Shown here: one piece after another, positions 34,448 through 41,663 of the stretch
Position numbering within the stretch: position 1 is the stretch's first letter
Layout of the letters: the number at the start of each line of letters is the position of its first letter
DNA from: an uncultured bacterium
GTDB taxonomy: Bacteria > Planctomycetota > UBA1135 > GCA-002686595
Direction of reading: 5' to 3'
NCBI GenBank assembly: GCA_937905825.1
Contig: CALCXM010000072.1
Span: forward strand, 1-44,154
DNA: 44,154 nt
Made by a program: the position numbers and the translations under genes
Notes under the pieces: model-generated
The model's input: only the letters and a program-made list of their open reading frames with translations
Told to the model about the DNA's origin: nothing
Database searches by the model: none

Positions 34448-35851
34448 TTAGAGCTTCACGTACTCGAAGTCCGTGTCCTTGTCGCCGATCCCTTTCTTGG
34501 GAGGAGCGATCCAGTTGGCCACCTTGCCGGGCTCGGTGACTTGCTGCATCAGGCTCTTGACCAGGTCGCGGTCTTCCTTGGTGGGCAAAGCGGCGGCCAC
34601 GCAGGCCTTGTACTCGTCTTCGGAAACCAGGTCTCCGTCGTTGTTGAAGAAGTGACCGGCATACTGGCCCTGGTGGCGATGGAAGCGCTTGTTGGGCTGG
34701 GTCAATTCAAAGTCCACGCCCTCGTCGGCGATGATTTTGTTCCAACGCTTGAGAGCGCTGACCGAGTCGGCTAGGTACTCATCGCGCAGCAGCTCGTTCA
34801 TGGCGTTGCGCATGGGAACCTTGCGGTTGACGATCTTGCCGCCTTCGACCACGGGAATCTCGTACTCGCCCGAGTTGACCTCGTGCTCCGTGTACTTCTT
34901 GGCTTCGTTGTAGCGACCCTTCAAGCCCGCAGCGAAGAAGTCCGCAGCGTTGGAAGAGATCTCTCCACCGAAGAGGTCCATGGCGTAGGTCACCCAGTAG
35001 TTGATGTACTTCTGAACGATTTCGAGCGGGATGCCACCCAGGGAGTAGGGGTCGCCCCCGGATTCGCGGGTCAGTTCCGCGCTGCGCTTGACAACGCGCT
35101 GGATGCCGGTGTCGCCCACGTACAAGTGGTGCGCTTCTTCGGTCAACATAAAGCGGCAAGAGCGACGCATCGGGCTGAAGCCGGACTCGGCCAGGGTCGC
35201 GAGTTGGAACTTGCCGTCGCGGTCCACGAACATCGTGAAGCAGAAGAAGGACAGCCAGTCGTCGATGGGCTGGTTGAAGGCCTCGAGAATGCGCGGCTTG
35301 TCCGCGTTGCCGCTGCGGCGCTCCAACATGTCGTCCGCTTCGTCGCGGCCATCCCGTCCAAAGAAGCGGTGCAACAGGTAGACCATGGCCCACAGGTGAC
35401 GGCCTTCTTCGACATTGACCTGGAACAGGTTGCGCATGTCGTAGAGGCTCGGTGCGCAGGACCCGAGGGTGCGCTGCTGCTCTACGGAACCGGGCTCCGT
35501 GTCCCCTTGGGTGACGATCAGGCGACGCAGGGAGTTGCGGAACTCACCGGGCACTTCGTCGAAGGAGTCCGTGTTGACCATGTCGCCGAAGCCAACCTTG
35601 CGTTCGCCTTCTTCGGGGGTCAGGAAGATGCCCCAACGGTAGTCGGGCATCTTGACGTAGTTGTAGTCGGCCCAACCGTTCTTATCGACGGAGACCGCCG
35701 TGCGCAGGTAGACGTCCTTCTCTTGGAATCCTTCCGGACCCATCTCGCGCCACCAATCCAGGAACTTGGGCTGCCAGCTCTCGAGAGCTTTTTGAAGTCG
35801 CCGGTCGTGTGACAGGTCAACGTTGTTCGGAATCTGATCGTGAAGGCTCAT
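34448..35851 (-). CDS. boxB: Benzoyl-CoA 2,3-epoxidase, oxygenase subunit
   Basis: 467 residues. Diiron oxygenase that inserts oxygen into benzoyl-CoA to form 2,3-epoxybenzoyl-CoA, receiving electrons from the BoxA reductase in known systems. The diiron ligand set is readable: Glu 119 (GDTEP), Glu 149 and His 152 (VEEGRHLWAM), Asp 210 (MFVDRD), Glu 239 and His 242 (LTEEAHHL). The spacing is the same as in the characterised Azoarcus BoxB, shifted by one. Characteristic MPDYRWGIFL, RRSCRFMLTEEAHHL and HRFFGRDGRDEADDML stretches. It begins 3 nt after the boxC stop codon, so the two are translationally close. Complete, no damage seen. The electron-donating partner BoxA is not in the window. Confidence 0.95.
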   Translation of the reverse strand: MSLHDQIPNNVDLSHDRRLQKALESWQPKFLDWWREMGPEGFQEKDVYLRTAVSVDKNGWADYNYVKMPDYRWGIFLTPEEGERKVGFGDMVNTDSFDEVPGEFRNSLRRLIVTQGDTEPGSVEQQRTLGSCAPSLYDMRNLFQVNVEEGRHLWAMVYLLHRFFGRDGRDEADDMLERRSGNADKPRILEAFNQPIDDWLSFFCFTMFVDRDGKFQLATLAESGFSPMRRSCRFMLTEEAHHLYVGDTGIQRVVKRSAELTRESGGDPYSLGGIPLEIVQKYINYWVTYAMDLFGGEISSNAADFFAAGLKGRYNEAKKYTEHEVNSGEYEIPVVEGGKIVNRKVPMRNAMNELLRDEYLADSVSALKRWNKIIADEGVDFELTQPNKRFHRHQGQYAGHFFNNDGDLVSEDEYKACVAAALPTKEDRDLVKSLMQQVTEPGKVANWIAPPKKGIGDKDTDFEYVKL

Positions 35852-35854
35852 AGA

Positions 35855-37510
35855 TCAAGTGCGTTTGAAGTCGAATTCGGGACGGGTGGGTTGGCCGTAA
35901 CTCGTGAGAGCTCCTTTCGGGCCCACGGCATTGGGGCGTTGGAAAATCCAGTTCTGCCAGGCGGAGAGCCGGCCGAAAATCTTGCTGTCGCAGTTCTCTG
36001 CGCCGGGGAAGCGCAGGGAAGCTTCCATGCCCGTCAGGGCGTCCGGTGAGAAGCTGGCGCGTTCTTCGATGGCGAGGCGCACCTCGTCTTCGTAGTCCAA
36101 GTCGTCGAGAGCCATGGTCACCAGGCCCTGCTCCTCGGCGTCTTCACCACTGATTGCGGAGCCCGTGGACTCGAGCGCGGCCTGCAAAGTCTCGGGCTCT
36201 CCGTAGAAGCGGTTCTCCAGACGACTCTTCTCGTGAGTCATGGTGAGCAAGCCGCCGTTCAAGGGCGAGAGGGCGATGGTGTTGGCCTCGTCGTCATCGA
36301 CCAGCATGTAGCTGCGGTCGGCGGCCACGGCCAATTCGAAGAGACAGCCAGCAAAGCAAGAACCCGGTTCGATCAAGGCGTAGAAGCTCTTGGCGGTCAA
36401 GTCCAAGCGGCGCAAGACTCGGGACATGTTGAGCAGCACTTCGCGCACGAAACCGTCTTCGCGGTTCTCGAAGAGCGCGGCGTCCAGACGCAAGACGTCG
36501 GCCACATCGCCCTTGGTGTGCAGGGTCACCACGTTGATGCCGGGCAGGTCCATGCGCAAGTAGAGCAGGGCCAGGTCCAGTTCGCGGAAGGCCTTCAAAG
36601 CCCAGAACTCGGCTCCGGCGGCGTGCATGTCGGCCGCGTTGGTGGGGGCTTTGGCACCCGGTCCGTTGATGGTGATCGAGGCCGAGCGGGCTTCGTGGTC
36701 GAGCTCCACTTCCACGTGCTCGAAGCGAATCCGGTTGCCCTCGTATTCCGGGGTCAGGGCCGGCAGCGCGACGCCTTTCCAGTCGGACTTGCGCTTGCTG
36801 GCGGCAGCACCCGCTTGGGCCGCCGCTTCGATCTTCTCGTCCCACTTGGTGCGCGGGAAGAAGTCGTCGATCAGGCCCCATTGCTTGGCGCGTTTGCCCT
36901 TCAGACCTTCCGCCACTGTGCAGAAGATGTCGGCGCGGTCGCGGCGCACCTTGCGCTTGTCCACCAATCGGGTCAGGCCGCCGGTGCCGGGCAGGACCGC
37001 GAGCAGGGGAACTTCGGGGAAGGACACGGCGCTGGTGCCATCGTCAATGAGGTAGATCTCGTCGCAAGCCAGGGCCAGCTCGTAGCCGCCGCCTGCTGCG
37101 GTTCCGTTGAGGGCGGCGATGGTGCGCACGCCGCTATTCTCGGAAAGGTCTTCGAGGCCCAGGCGCGTCTCATTCGTGAACTTGCAGAAGTTGACTTTGA
37201 AGGGGTGGGTGGACTTGCCGAGCATGTAGATGTTGGCGCCGGCGCAAAACACGCGCGGGATGCCGCTCTCGAAAACGAGGCTCTTGACCTCAGGATGTTC
37301 GAAGCGCAGACGCTGAGCCGCGTCGGCCAACTCGATGTCGACGAAGAGGTCGTAGGAGTTCTGCTTGAGCAGGTACTCGGGGCCGTCGTCCTCCTCCTGA
37401 ATGTTCAGGGTCAGGCGTGCGACGGGCCCATCGACCTTCAGGTTCCAATGCCGGTACTGGTCCGGCGACGTCTGAAAAGCGGTGAGCTCTTGGGATTGAA
37501 TGGCTTGCAT
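35855..37510 (-). CDS. boxC: Benzoyl-CoA-dihydrodiol / epoxide lyase (ring cleavage)
   Basis: 551 residues. Hydrolytic ring-opening of 2,3-epoxybenzoyl-CoA to 3,4-dehydroadipyl-CoA semialdehyde plus formate. Two crotonase-like halves: the first with RVFCAGANIYMLG, NGTAAGGGYELALACDEIYL (quoted in parts: NGTAAGGGYELALA) and FPEVPLLAVLPGTGGLTRL; the second with FYALIEPGSCFAGCLFELAVAADRSYML and NGGLLTM. The length is that of known BoxC. The frame stays open upstream to 37990, but the extra 160 residues are Arg/Ala-rich shadow of the divergent regulator gene; the ATG at 37510 gives the expected N-terminus. First gene of the boxCB unit, divergent from the BoxR-like gene. Confidence 0.95.
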   Translation of the reverse strand: MQAIQSQELTAFQTSPDQYRHWNLKVDGPVARLTLNIQEEDDGPEYLLKQNSYDLFVDIELADAAQRLRFEHPEVKSLVFESGIPRVFCAGANIYMLGKSTHPFKVNFCKFTNETRLGLEDLSENSGVRTIAALNGTAAGGGYELALACDEIYLIDDGTSAVSFPEVPLLAVLPGTGGLTRLVDKRKVRRDRADIFCTVAEGLKGKRAKQWGLIDDFFPRTKWDEKIEAAAQAGAAASKRKSDWKGVALPALTPEYEGNRIRFEHVEVELDHEARSASITINGPGAKAPTNAADMHAAGAEFWALKAFRELDLALLYLRMDLPGINVVTLHTKGDVADVLRLDAALFENREDGFVREVLLNMSRVLRRLDLTAKSFYALIEPGSCFAGCLFELAVAADRSYMLVDDDEANTIALSPLNGGLLTMTHEKSRLENRFYGEPETLQAALESTGSAISGEDAEEQGLVTMALDDLDYEDEVRLAIEERASFSPDALTGMEASLRFPGAENCDSKIFGRLSAWQNWIFQRPNAVGPKGALTSYGQPTRPEFDFKRT

Positions 37511-37546
37511 GGGGGCTGTTGTAACGGCCCTACCCGGGACTTGGAA

Positions 37547-37591
37547 GCAGAATAGTGCCGCTCGGGGGCACCTGGTGCAGTATAGTTCCGC
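37547..37591. promoter_or_regulatory. Direct-repeat candidate operator between boxC and boxR
   Basis: GCAGAATAGTGCCGC (37547-37561) and GCAGTATAGTTCCGC (37577-37591) match at 13 of 15 positions, 30 bp apart, almost three helical turns. Each contains a -10-like TATA core on one or both strands. Their place in the 91-bp gap between divergent boxC and the regulator fits a BoxR/BzdR-type autoregulated operator, where benzoyl-CoA relieves repression. The sequence is not identical to the TGCA-based operators reported for BzdR/BoxR. Confidence 0.55.
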
Positions 37592-37601
37592 CATTGCTCC
37601 C

Positions 37602-38369
37602 ATGACGAAGCCTAGCCCAAACCCCCTGCTGATCGCCCTCGGTAGCCGCCTGCGGCGCCAGCGGATGGCCCTCGACCTGACCCAACGGGACCTGGCCCAA
37701 CGTTGTGGCCTGTCCGCGCGCTTCCTGGCCGACGTGGAGGCGGGCCGCGGCAACATCGCCCTGACGCGTTTGGCGACCTTGGCCCTGGCCCTGCGGGTTT
37801 CCTTGGAGAGTCTGGTGATCGACCTACCGAGTCCCGTGGCGCACTGCGGTGTGATCGCCCTGCTCGGCATGCGCGGGGCGGGCAAGAGCACCCTGGGAGG
37901 CCGGCTCGCCGATCGTTTGGGCCTGCCCTTCATGGAGTTGGATGACCTGATCGAGGAGGCCGCGGGCATGGCCCTGCGGGAGGTCTTCACGATCCACGGT
38001 CAGCAGTACTTCGCCGAGTTGGCGCGCGAGTGCCTGGACCGCTTCTTCGTGGCGGGGGAGCGTTCGGTGGTGCTCGCGACCACCGGCGACATCGTGGGGG
38101 ACAAAGAGAGCTACGAGGTCCTGCAGCGCCGCACGAAGACCATTTGGCTCGCGGCTAGCGCAGAAGACCATTGGCAGCGAGTTCTCGATCAAGGGGACTA
38201 CCGGCCCATCAGCGACCGCCCCAACGCCTTTGGTGAATTGCAGCGCTTGCTGGCCCGGCGCGAGCCTGCCTACTCTCTGGCGCAACACAAGGTCGACACC
38301 AGCGAACTGGGCCTGGCCGGTTCCGTGGACGCCCTGGTTCAAATTGTGGCCAAGGGCTCCGGCGCATAA
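37602..38369 (+). CDS. boxR: BoxR/BzdR-type benzoyl-CoA-responsive regulator (HTH-shikimate kinase)
   Basis: 255 residues. N-terminal XRE-type HTH (about 12-70: LGSRLRRQRMALDLTQRDLAQRCGLSARFLADVEAG..NIALTRL, quoted in parts) followed by a shikimate-kinase-like ligand domain (about 83-255) with GMRGAGKST (89-97), ELDD (112-115), AGMALREVF and TTGDIV. This fusion is the signature of BzdR and BoxR, transcriptional repressors of benzoyl-CoA pathways that bind benzoyl-CoA; they lack kinase activity. Divergent from boxC. The ATG at 37602 fits the family N-terminus, after the 37547-37591 repeats. Gene symbol from architecture plus context. Confidence 0.92.
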   Translation: MTKPSPNPLLIALGSRLRRQRMALDLTQRDLAQRCGLSARFLADVEAGRGNIALTRLATLALALRVSLESLVIDLPSPVAHCGVIALLGMRGAGKSTLGGRLADRLGLPFMELDDLIEEAAGMALREVFTIHGQQYFAELARECLDRFFVAGERSVVLATTGDIVGDKESYEVLQRRTKTIWLAASAEDHWQRVLDQGDYRPISDRPNAFGELQRLLARREPAYSLAQHKVDTSELGLAGSVDALVQIVAKGSGA

Positions 38370-38420
38370 ATCTTCCGTGTACGTGAGCTTGTCCGGGGAG
38401 GTGGGAGATACACTTTGCCC

Positions 38421-38963
38421 ATGTTGTTGACCTACTGCACCCTCTTCGTCGCCGCCCTGGCGCTGCTACTCGTTTTCAAGAACATGGGCGAGCTGTCCCG
38501 ACTGCGCGAACGCCTCGATCGCGCCGGCTCCGGTTCCGGCGGGCCTTCCGCGGCCCGCGTGATGGAGCAGGCCATCGAAATCAATCGCACCTTCCTGGCG
38601 CGCCTGGCCAGCGGAGAGAAGCTCGAATCCGAGCAAATCTTGGAGGGCCGCGTGTGGGGCGACGTGAATCAAGCGCGAGCGATTGAGATGCTGGCCCAGG
38701 GCGTTCGCGTCTTGGACGTGCGCGAACCCGAGGAGACCATGGGCGGGGTGATCCCCGGTGCGATTCGCATTCCCGTGAACAGCCTGCCCATGCAGTTCGG
38801 CGAACTCGGCAAGAAGAGCACGCCGACCCTGGTCTATTGCGCCATGGGCGTTCGATCTGCCGCGGCTTGCGAGTTTTTGAGCGAGCAGGGCTTCGCGGGC
38901 CTGTACAACTTGGAGGACGGCTTCAGCAGTTGGTCGGGTCCCAAGGAACTTCCGGACGGCTGA
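38421..38963 (+). CDS. Membrane-anchored rhodanese-domain protein
   Basis: 180 residues. One N-terminal helix (about 2-20), a helical linker (24-70), and a rhodanese domain (about 80-178) with REPEETMGGVIPGAIRIP and the active-site loop VYCAMGVRSAA with Cys 140. Sulfur transfer or persulfide carrying is typical of the fold. Starts with an ATG at 38421, 51 nt after boxR, and is followed by a hairpin (38980-38999). Why a rhodanese sits in a box cluster is not clear; it might support iron-sulfur assembly for the Rieske protein two genes on. Confidence 0.82.
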   Translation: MLLTYCTLFVAALALLLVFKNMGELSRLRERLDRAGSGSGGPSAARVMEQAIEINRTFLARLASGEKLESEQILEGRVWGDVNQARAIEMLAQGVRVLDVREPEETMGGVIPGAIRIPVNSLPMQFGELGKKSTPTLVYCAMGVRSAAACEFLSEQGFAGLYNLEDGFSSWSGPKELPDG

Positions 38964-38979
38964 GGCGGCTCGAACGCCT

Positions 38980-38999
38980 AGACGCTCGGTCGAGCGTCT
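38980..38999 (+). terminator. Small hairpin after the rhodanese gene
   Basis: Nine-bp stem AGACGCTCG/CGAGCGTCT around 2 nt, 17 nt past the stop codon. No U-run. It may only partly separate the rhodanese from the DUF4863-like gene. Confidence 0.4.
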
Positions 39000-39042
39000 C
39001 CTTCCAACCTCCCACCCTTCCGCGTCGCCAAACGATTGCGCC

Positions 39043-39522
39043 ATGGCTAGCACCGCAGACACCAAACTCGAACTCTTCCTTCCCCTGTTGCAGGCCGCCC
39101 AAGGCTTGGACTTGAGCGATCCTGCGCAAGCGCGGACCGAGTTGGAGAGTCGCTTCCCCGCGGCCTCGGCGGATGCCGACGCCTTGCGCACGACCTTGTC
39201 CAAGTGGCTCGCGGCCGGCGAGATTTGCGAACGCGGCGAGTTGCCTATGTGCTTCGGGCGCATCACCAAGCAAACCCCGGAGAGCCTTGACTTCTCGATC
39301 GACATCGTTCACATGAACGGTCCCGGTCCCCGTCACAAGCATCCGCAGGGCGAGGTCAACTTTTGCATCGCGACCGATGGAGAACCTCTGTTCGACGGTC
39401 AAGGTCCCGGTTGGGTGGTGTTTCCCCCGGACTCTGTTCACGTGCCTACGGTGACGGGGGGGACGATGCTGATCGTCTACCTGCTGCCCTCGGGCGCCAT
39501 GGAATTCATGAAGAGCGCCTAG
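39043..39522 (+). CDS. DUF4863-like cupin protein
   Basis: 159 residues. An N-terminal helical half (1-70) and a C-terminal cupin-like barrel with metal-ligand-like residues His 98, His 100, Glu 104 (GPRHKHPQGEVNF) and His 133 (DSVHVPTV). It resembles the DUF4863 family, whose named member is 4-hydroxylaminobenzoate lyase, and members occur in box gene neighbourhoods. Here the most likely role is an accessory step in aromatic acid metabolism, but the substrate is unknown. Placed between the rhodanese and Rieske genes, 19 nt before the latter. Confidence 0.75.
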   Translation: MASTADTKLELFLPLLQAAQGLDLSDPAQARTELESRFPAASADADALRTTLSKWLAAGEICERGELPMCFGRITKQTPESLDFSIDIVHMNGPGPRHKHPQGEVNFCIATDGEPLFDGQGPGWVVFPPDSVHVPTVTGGTMLIVYLLPSGAMEFMKSA

Positions 39523-39541
39523 GCGTTCCTAGAGACAAGCT

Positions 39542-39895
39542 ATGTTCAAGCGACTGAAACAATTGTTCCGCGGACGGCCCTTCCGGGTCGAAGGCATCGC
39601 CGCATTGGAAGAGGGTCACGCCCGGGCCATGCTCGTTGGAGATCCCTTCAACGGCGGCGCCGAGATCGTGCTGGCGCGAGTGGACGGGGAGATTCACGTG
39701 TTGGATTCCCTTTGCCCGCATGCGGCCGATGGCCACTTCAACGACGGGCCCCTGGTGGAAGGGCGCTACGTGTATTGCCCGGCTCACAACTACCGCTTCG
39801 AGCCCAAGAGTGGCAAGTCCGTGGGCGCCGCCTGCCCCAGCGCCAAACGCTATCGGGTGGAGCTGGACGGCGACGACTGCATCGTCTACGTCTAG
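39542..39895 (+). CDS. Rieske [2Fe-2S] protein, candidate electron donor of BoxB
   Basis: 117 residues with a complete Rieske cluster motif: Cys 58-Pro-His 60 and, 18 residues later, Cys 79-Pro-Ala-His 82 (LCPHAADG...VYCPAHNYRF). This is the soluble ferredoxin type, not the bc1 type (no membrane helix; the cluster-loop disulfide Cys are absent). It starts 19 nt after the cupin gene. In classical systems BoxA supplies electrons to BoxB; no boxA is visible here, so this Rieske protein may substitute or may work with a reductase elsewhere. Confidence 0.88.
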   Translation: MFKRLKQLFRGRPFRVEGIAALEEGHARAMLVGDPFNGGAEIVLARVDGEIHVLDSLCPHAADGHFNDGPLVEGRYVYCPAHNYRFEPKSGKSVGAACPSAKRYRVELDGDDCIVYV

Positions 39896-40200
39896 GAGCG
39901 GACGATCGAACCTTGGGGTTCACCCTCCAAGCGGATAGGGATTCTCCCGCGATCTAGCGAGTGCGCTGGGCCAGCGGGCTCCTTCTGATTGGGACGCTGT
40001 CTCGGCGCGAGGAGGTTCTGCTGTGTCCCCGGCGAACCGTGGCCCTGAAGGGCCCAGGTTGGAAGGCGACCGCCTCCTGCGCTCCATTTTTCTGGGCCCC
40101 TAACTTCCCCCTCCTCGGCTGACCGCCTACCCTTTGCGCACCGTACGGACCCTCGCGCAGGGACGTGCTCTTCCCGCCCCCCGGAACCCTCGACGCCCCC
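39896..40200. other. 305-bp gap after the Rieske gene
   Basis: A weak stem (CTTGG 39912-39916 with CCAAG 39927-39931) may end the Rieske transcript. The rest is GC-rich with no clear promoter and no supported ORF. Confidence 0.4.
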
Positions 40201-40986
40201 ATGGATTGGAGTGACCTCGGCAGCCAGTTCTGCCTGCAGTTGGCCTTCGGCACCCTCCTGGCCTTGGCCTTTGTGCCCAAGGCGCCGGTGGGTGTGTTGT
40301 TCTACAGGGTCATGGGTGGCGCGGCTTTGGTGCCGCTCTTGGTCGCAGGCATCTTGCCGGTGGTCAATGGTGGGTTCGCTTGGAACGAGGCGTCCGTGCT
40401 CTTGACGTGGCTCGGGCTCTTGGCCTTGCCCTTCTACGCCGGCAAGACTCGCGGCAAGGCCTGGGCTGTGGCGCTCGGCTGGGGTTTGGTTTGCTGCGTC
40501 GGTGCGCTCGGCTGCGTGCTGCAGCGTTCGACGGAGTTGGAAGGGATCGGCGCCTTGATCGTCGCCACTCTTTCGGCCTTGGCCACCGGTGCGGTGGCGG
40601 GCAGCGTCGGGCTGGCCATGGTCCTCGGGCACTGGTACTTGACCGTGCCCAAGTTGAAGGTGAGTCACCTGGGTCGTTTGAACCGAGTGACGATGGCTTC
40701 GATGGTGCTGTCGCTCTTGCTCGTTGGTTTCTCCTGTTGGTTCTTCTACGACGCTTTGGAGTATGTGGACAACCCGCTCTTCGGCCCCCGCGGACTCTTC
40801 AACTTTGGTACGCGCGTGGTCGTCGGGCTCTTGGTTCCTTTGCTCTTCGCGTGGATGGCCAAGGAGTCCATGCGCTACGGAAACACGCGTTCCGCCACGG
40901 GGATCCTGTACGCGTCGACGGTCATGGTGCTGATCGGAACGGCCCTTTCGATCAACTTGCAGGACGTCTACGGACTCCCGCTCTAA
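40201..40986 (+). CDS. Polytopic membrane protein, unknown function
   Basis: 261 residues with about eight hydrophobic segments (for example VGVLFYRVMGGAALVPLLVAGILPVV, quoted in part as GGAALVPLLVAGILPV, and IGALIVATLSALATGAVAGSVGLAMV). A conserved-looking polar piece between helices, GHWYLTVPKLKVSHLGRLNR, may be functional. No family recognised with confidence. The ATG at 40201 is preferred over the start at 40165. It is 9 nt before the zinc-ribbon gene, so the two form an operon. Not obviously part of the box cluster. Confidence 0.75.
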   Translation: MDWSDLGSQFCLQLAFGTLLALAFVPKAPVGVLFYRVMGGAALVPLLVAGILPVVNGGFAWNEASVLLTWLGLLALPFYAGKTRGKAWAVALGWGLVCCVGALGCVLQRSTELEGIGALIVATLSALATGAVAGSVGLAMVLGHWYLTVPKLKVSHLGRLNRVTMASMVLSLLLVGFSCWFFYDALEYVDNPLFGPRGLFNFGTRVVVGLLVPLLFAWMAKESMRYGNTRSATGILYASTVMVLIGTALSINLQDVYGLPL

Positions 40987-40995
40987 GCTCTCTTC

Positions 40996-41502
40996 ATGGC
41001 GAAACAACTCCCTTGGATTGACGTGCCCTGCGGGGTTTGCGATCGCTACATCGCTTTGAAGGTGGATCCGAAGCTGGGCGGTCCGCAGAGCGGTGTTTGC
41101 AAGGAGTGTTCCGCCGAGCGCAAGCTCGCTCCCGGACGCGTCGACGAGGATGGCGGGCTCTTTGCGTGCCAATGTTGCGGCCACGACGAGCTCTACACGT
41201 CGAAGGATCTGCCCAAGGCCCTCGGCATGGGGGTGGTGATCGTCGCCGCGGTGCTCGCGCCTTGGACGAACTACATCTCTTTGTTCGTGGCCGGCGCCAT
41301 CGACTTCGGCCTCTACTTCATGTTGCCGGAAACCGTGTTCTGCTATCGCTGCGAGACGGAACACCGGGGCTTCTCCGAGAAGCCCAAGCACCCGCGCTTC
41401 GACTTGCAAATCGCCGACCGCCTGGCCTACGGCAACAAAGCCGTCATGGGCAAAGCGCATCGCGAGGGCGGCACCGCTGATGGGCCGGAGCCGGAGCACT
41501 AG
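40996..41502 (+). CDS. Zinc-ribbon membrane protein
   Basis: 168 residues. Cys pairs at 12/15 and 35/38, a CxCC at 58-61, then two hydrophobic segments (about 76-90 and 93-110) and a further Cys pair at 116/119 (FCYRC). The arrangement suggests zinc-binding domains on one face of the membrane. The C-terminus is soluble and charged. Function unknown. Co-transcribed with the preceding polytopic protein. Confidence 0.72.
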   Translation: MAKQLPWIDVPCGVCDRYIALKVDPKLGGPQSGVCKECSAERKLAPGRVDEDGGLFACQCCGHDELYTSKDLPKALGMGVVIVAAVLAPWTNYISLFVAGAIDFGLYFMLPETVFCYRCETEHRGFSEKPKHPRFDLQIADRLAYGNKAVMGKAHREGGTADGPEPEH

Positions 41503-41663
41503 GGGCGCGCTCTTAGCTCCTGGCTCCCAACAACTCTTAGCCCCTGCTTCCTAACAGCGGGGGTTCTGCAGTTTTCGATGACTGGCTCCGGCATGGGCTG
41601 ACCGCCGATGTTGCGGGAAGGAGCCGCTCGCTATTCTCGTTCAGCCTCGTTTTCTACCTTCTG

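Noticed and set aside
37511..37990. Upstream extension of boxC
   Set aside because: About 160 Arg/Ser-rich residues antisense to the BoxR-like gene, not present in the BoxC family.
39892..41499. 535-codon open frame on the minus strand opposite the membrane and zinc-ribbon genes
   Set aside because: Gln/His/Glu-rich low-complexity product; the plus-strand genes have membrane helices and cysteine pairs, so the plus strand is the coding one.
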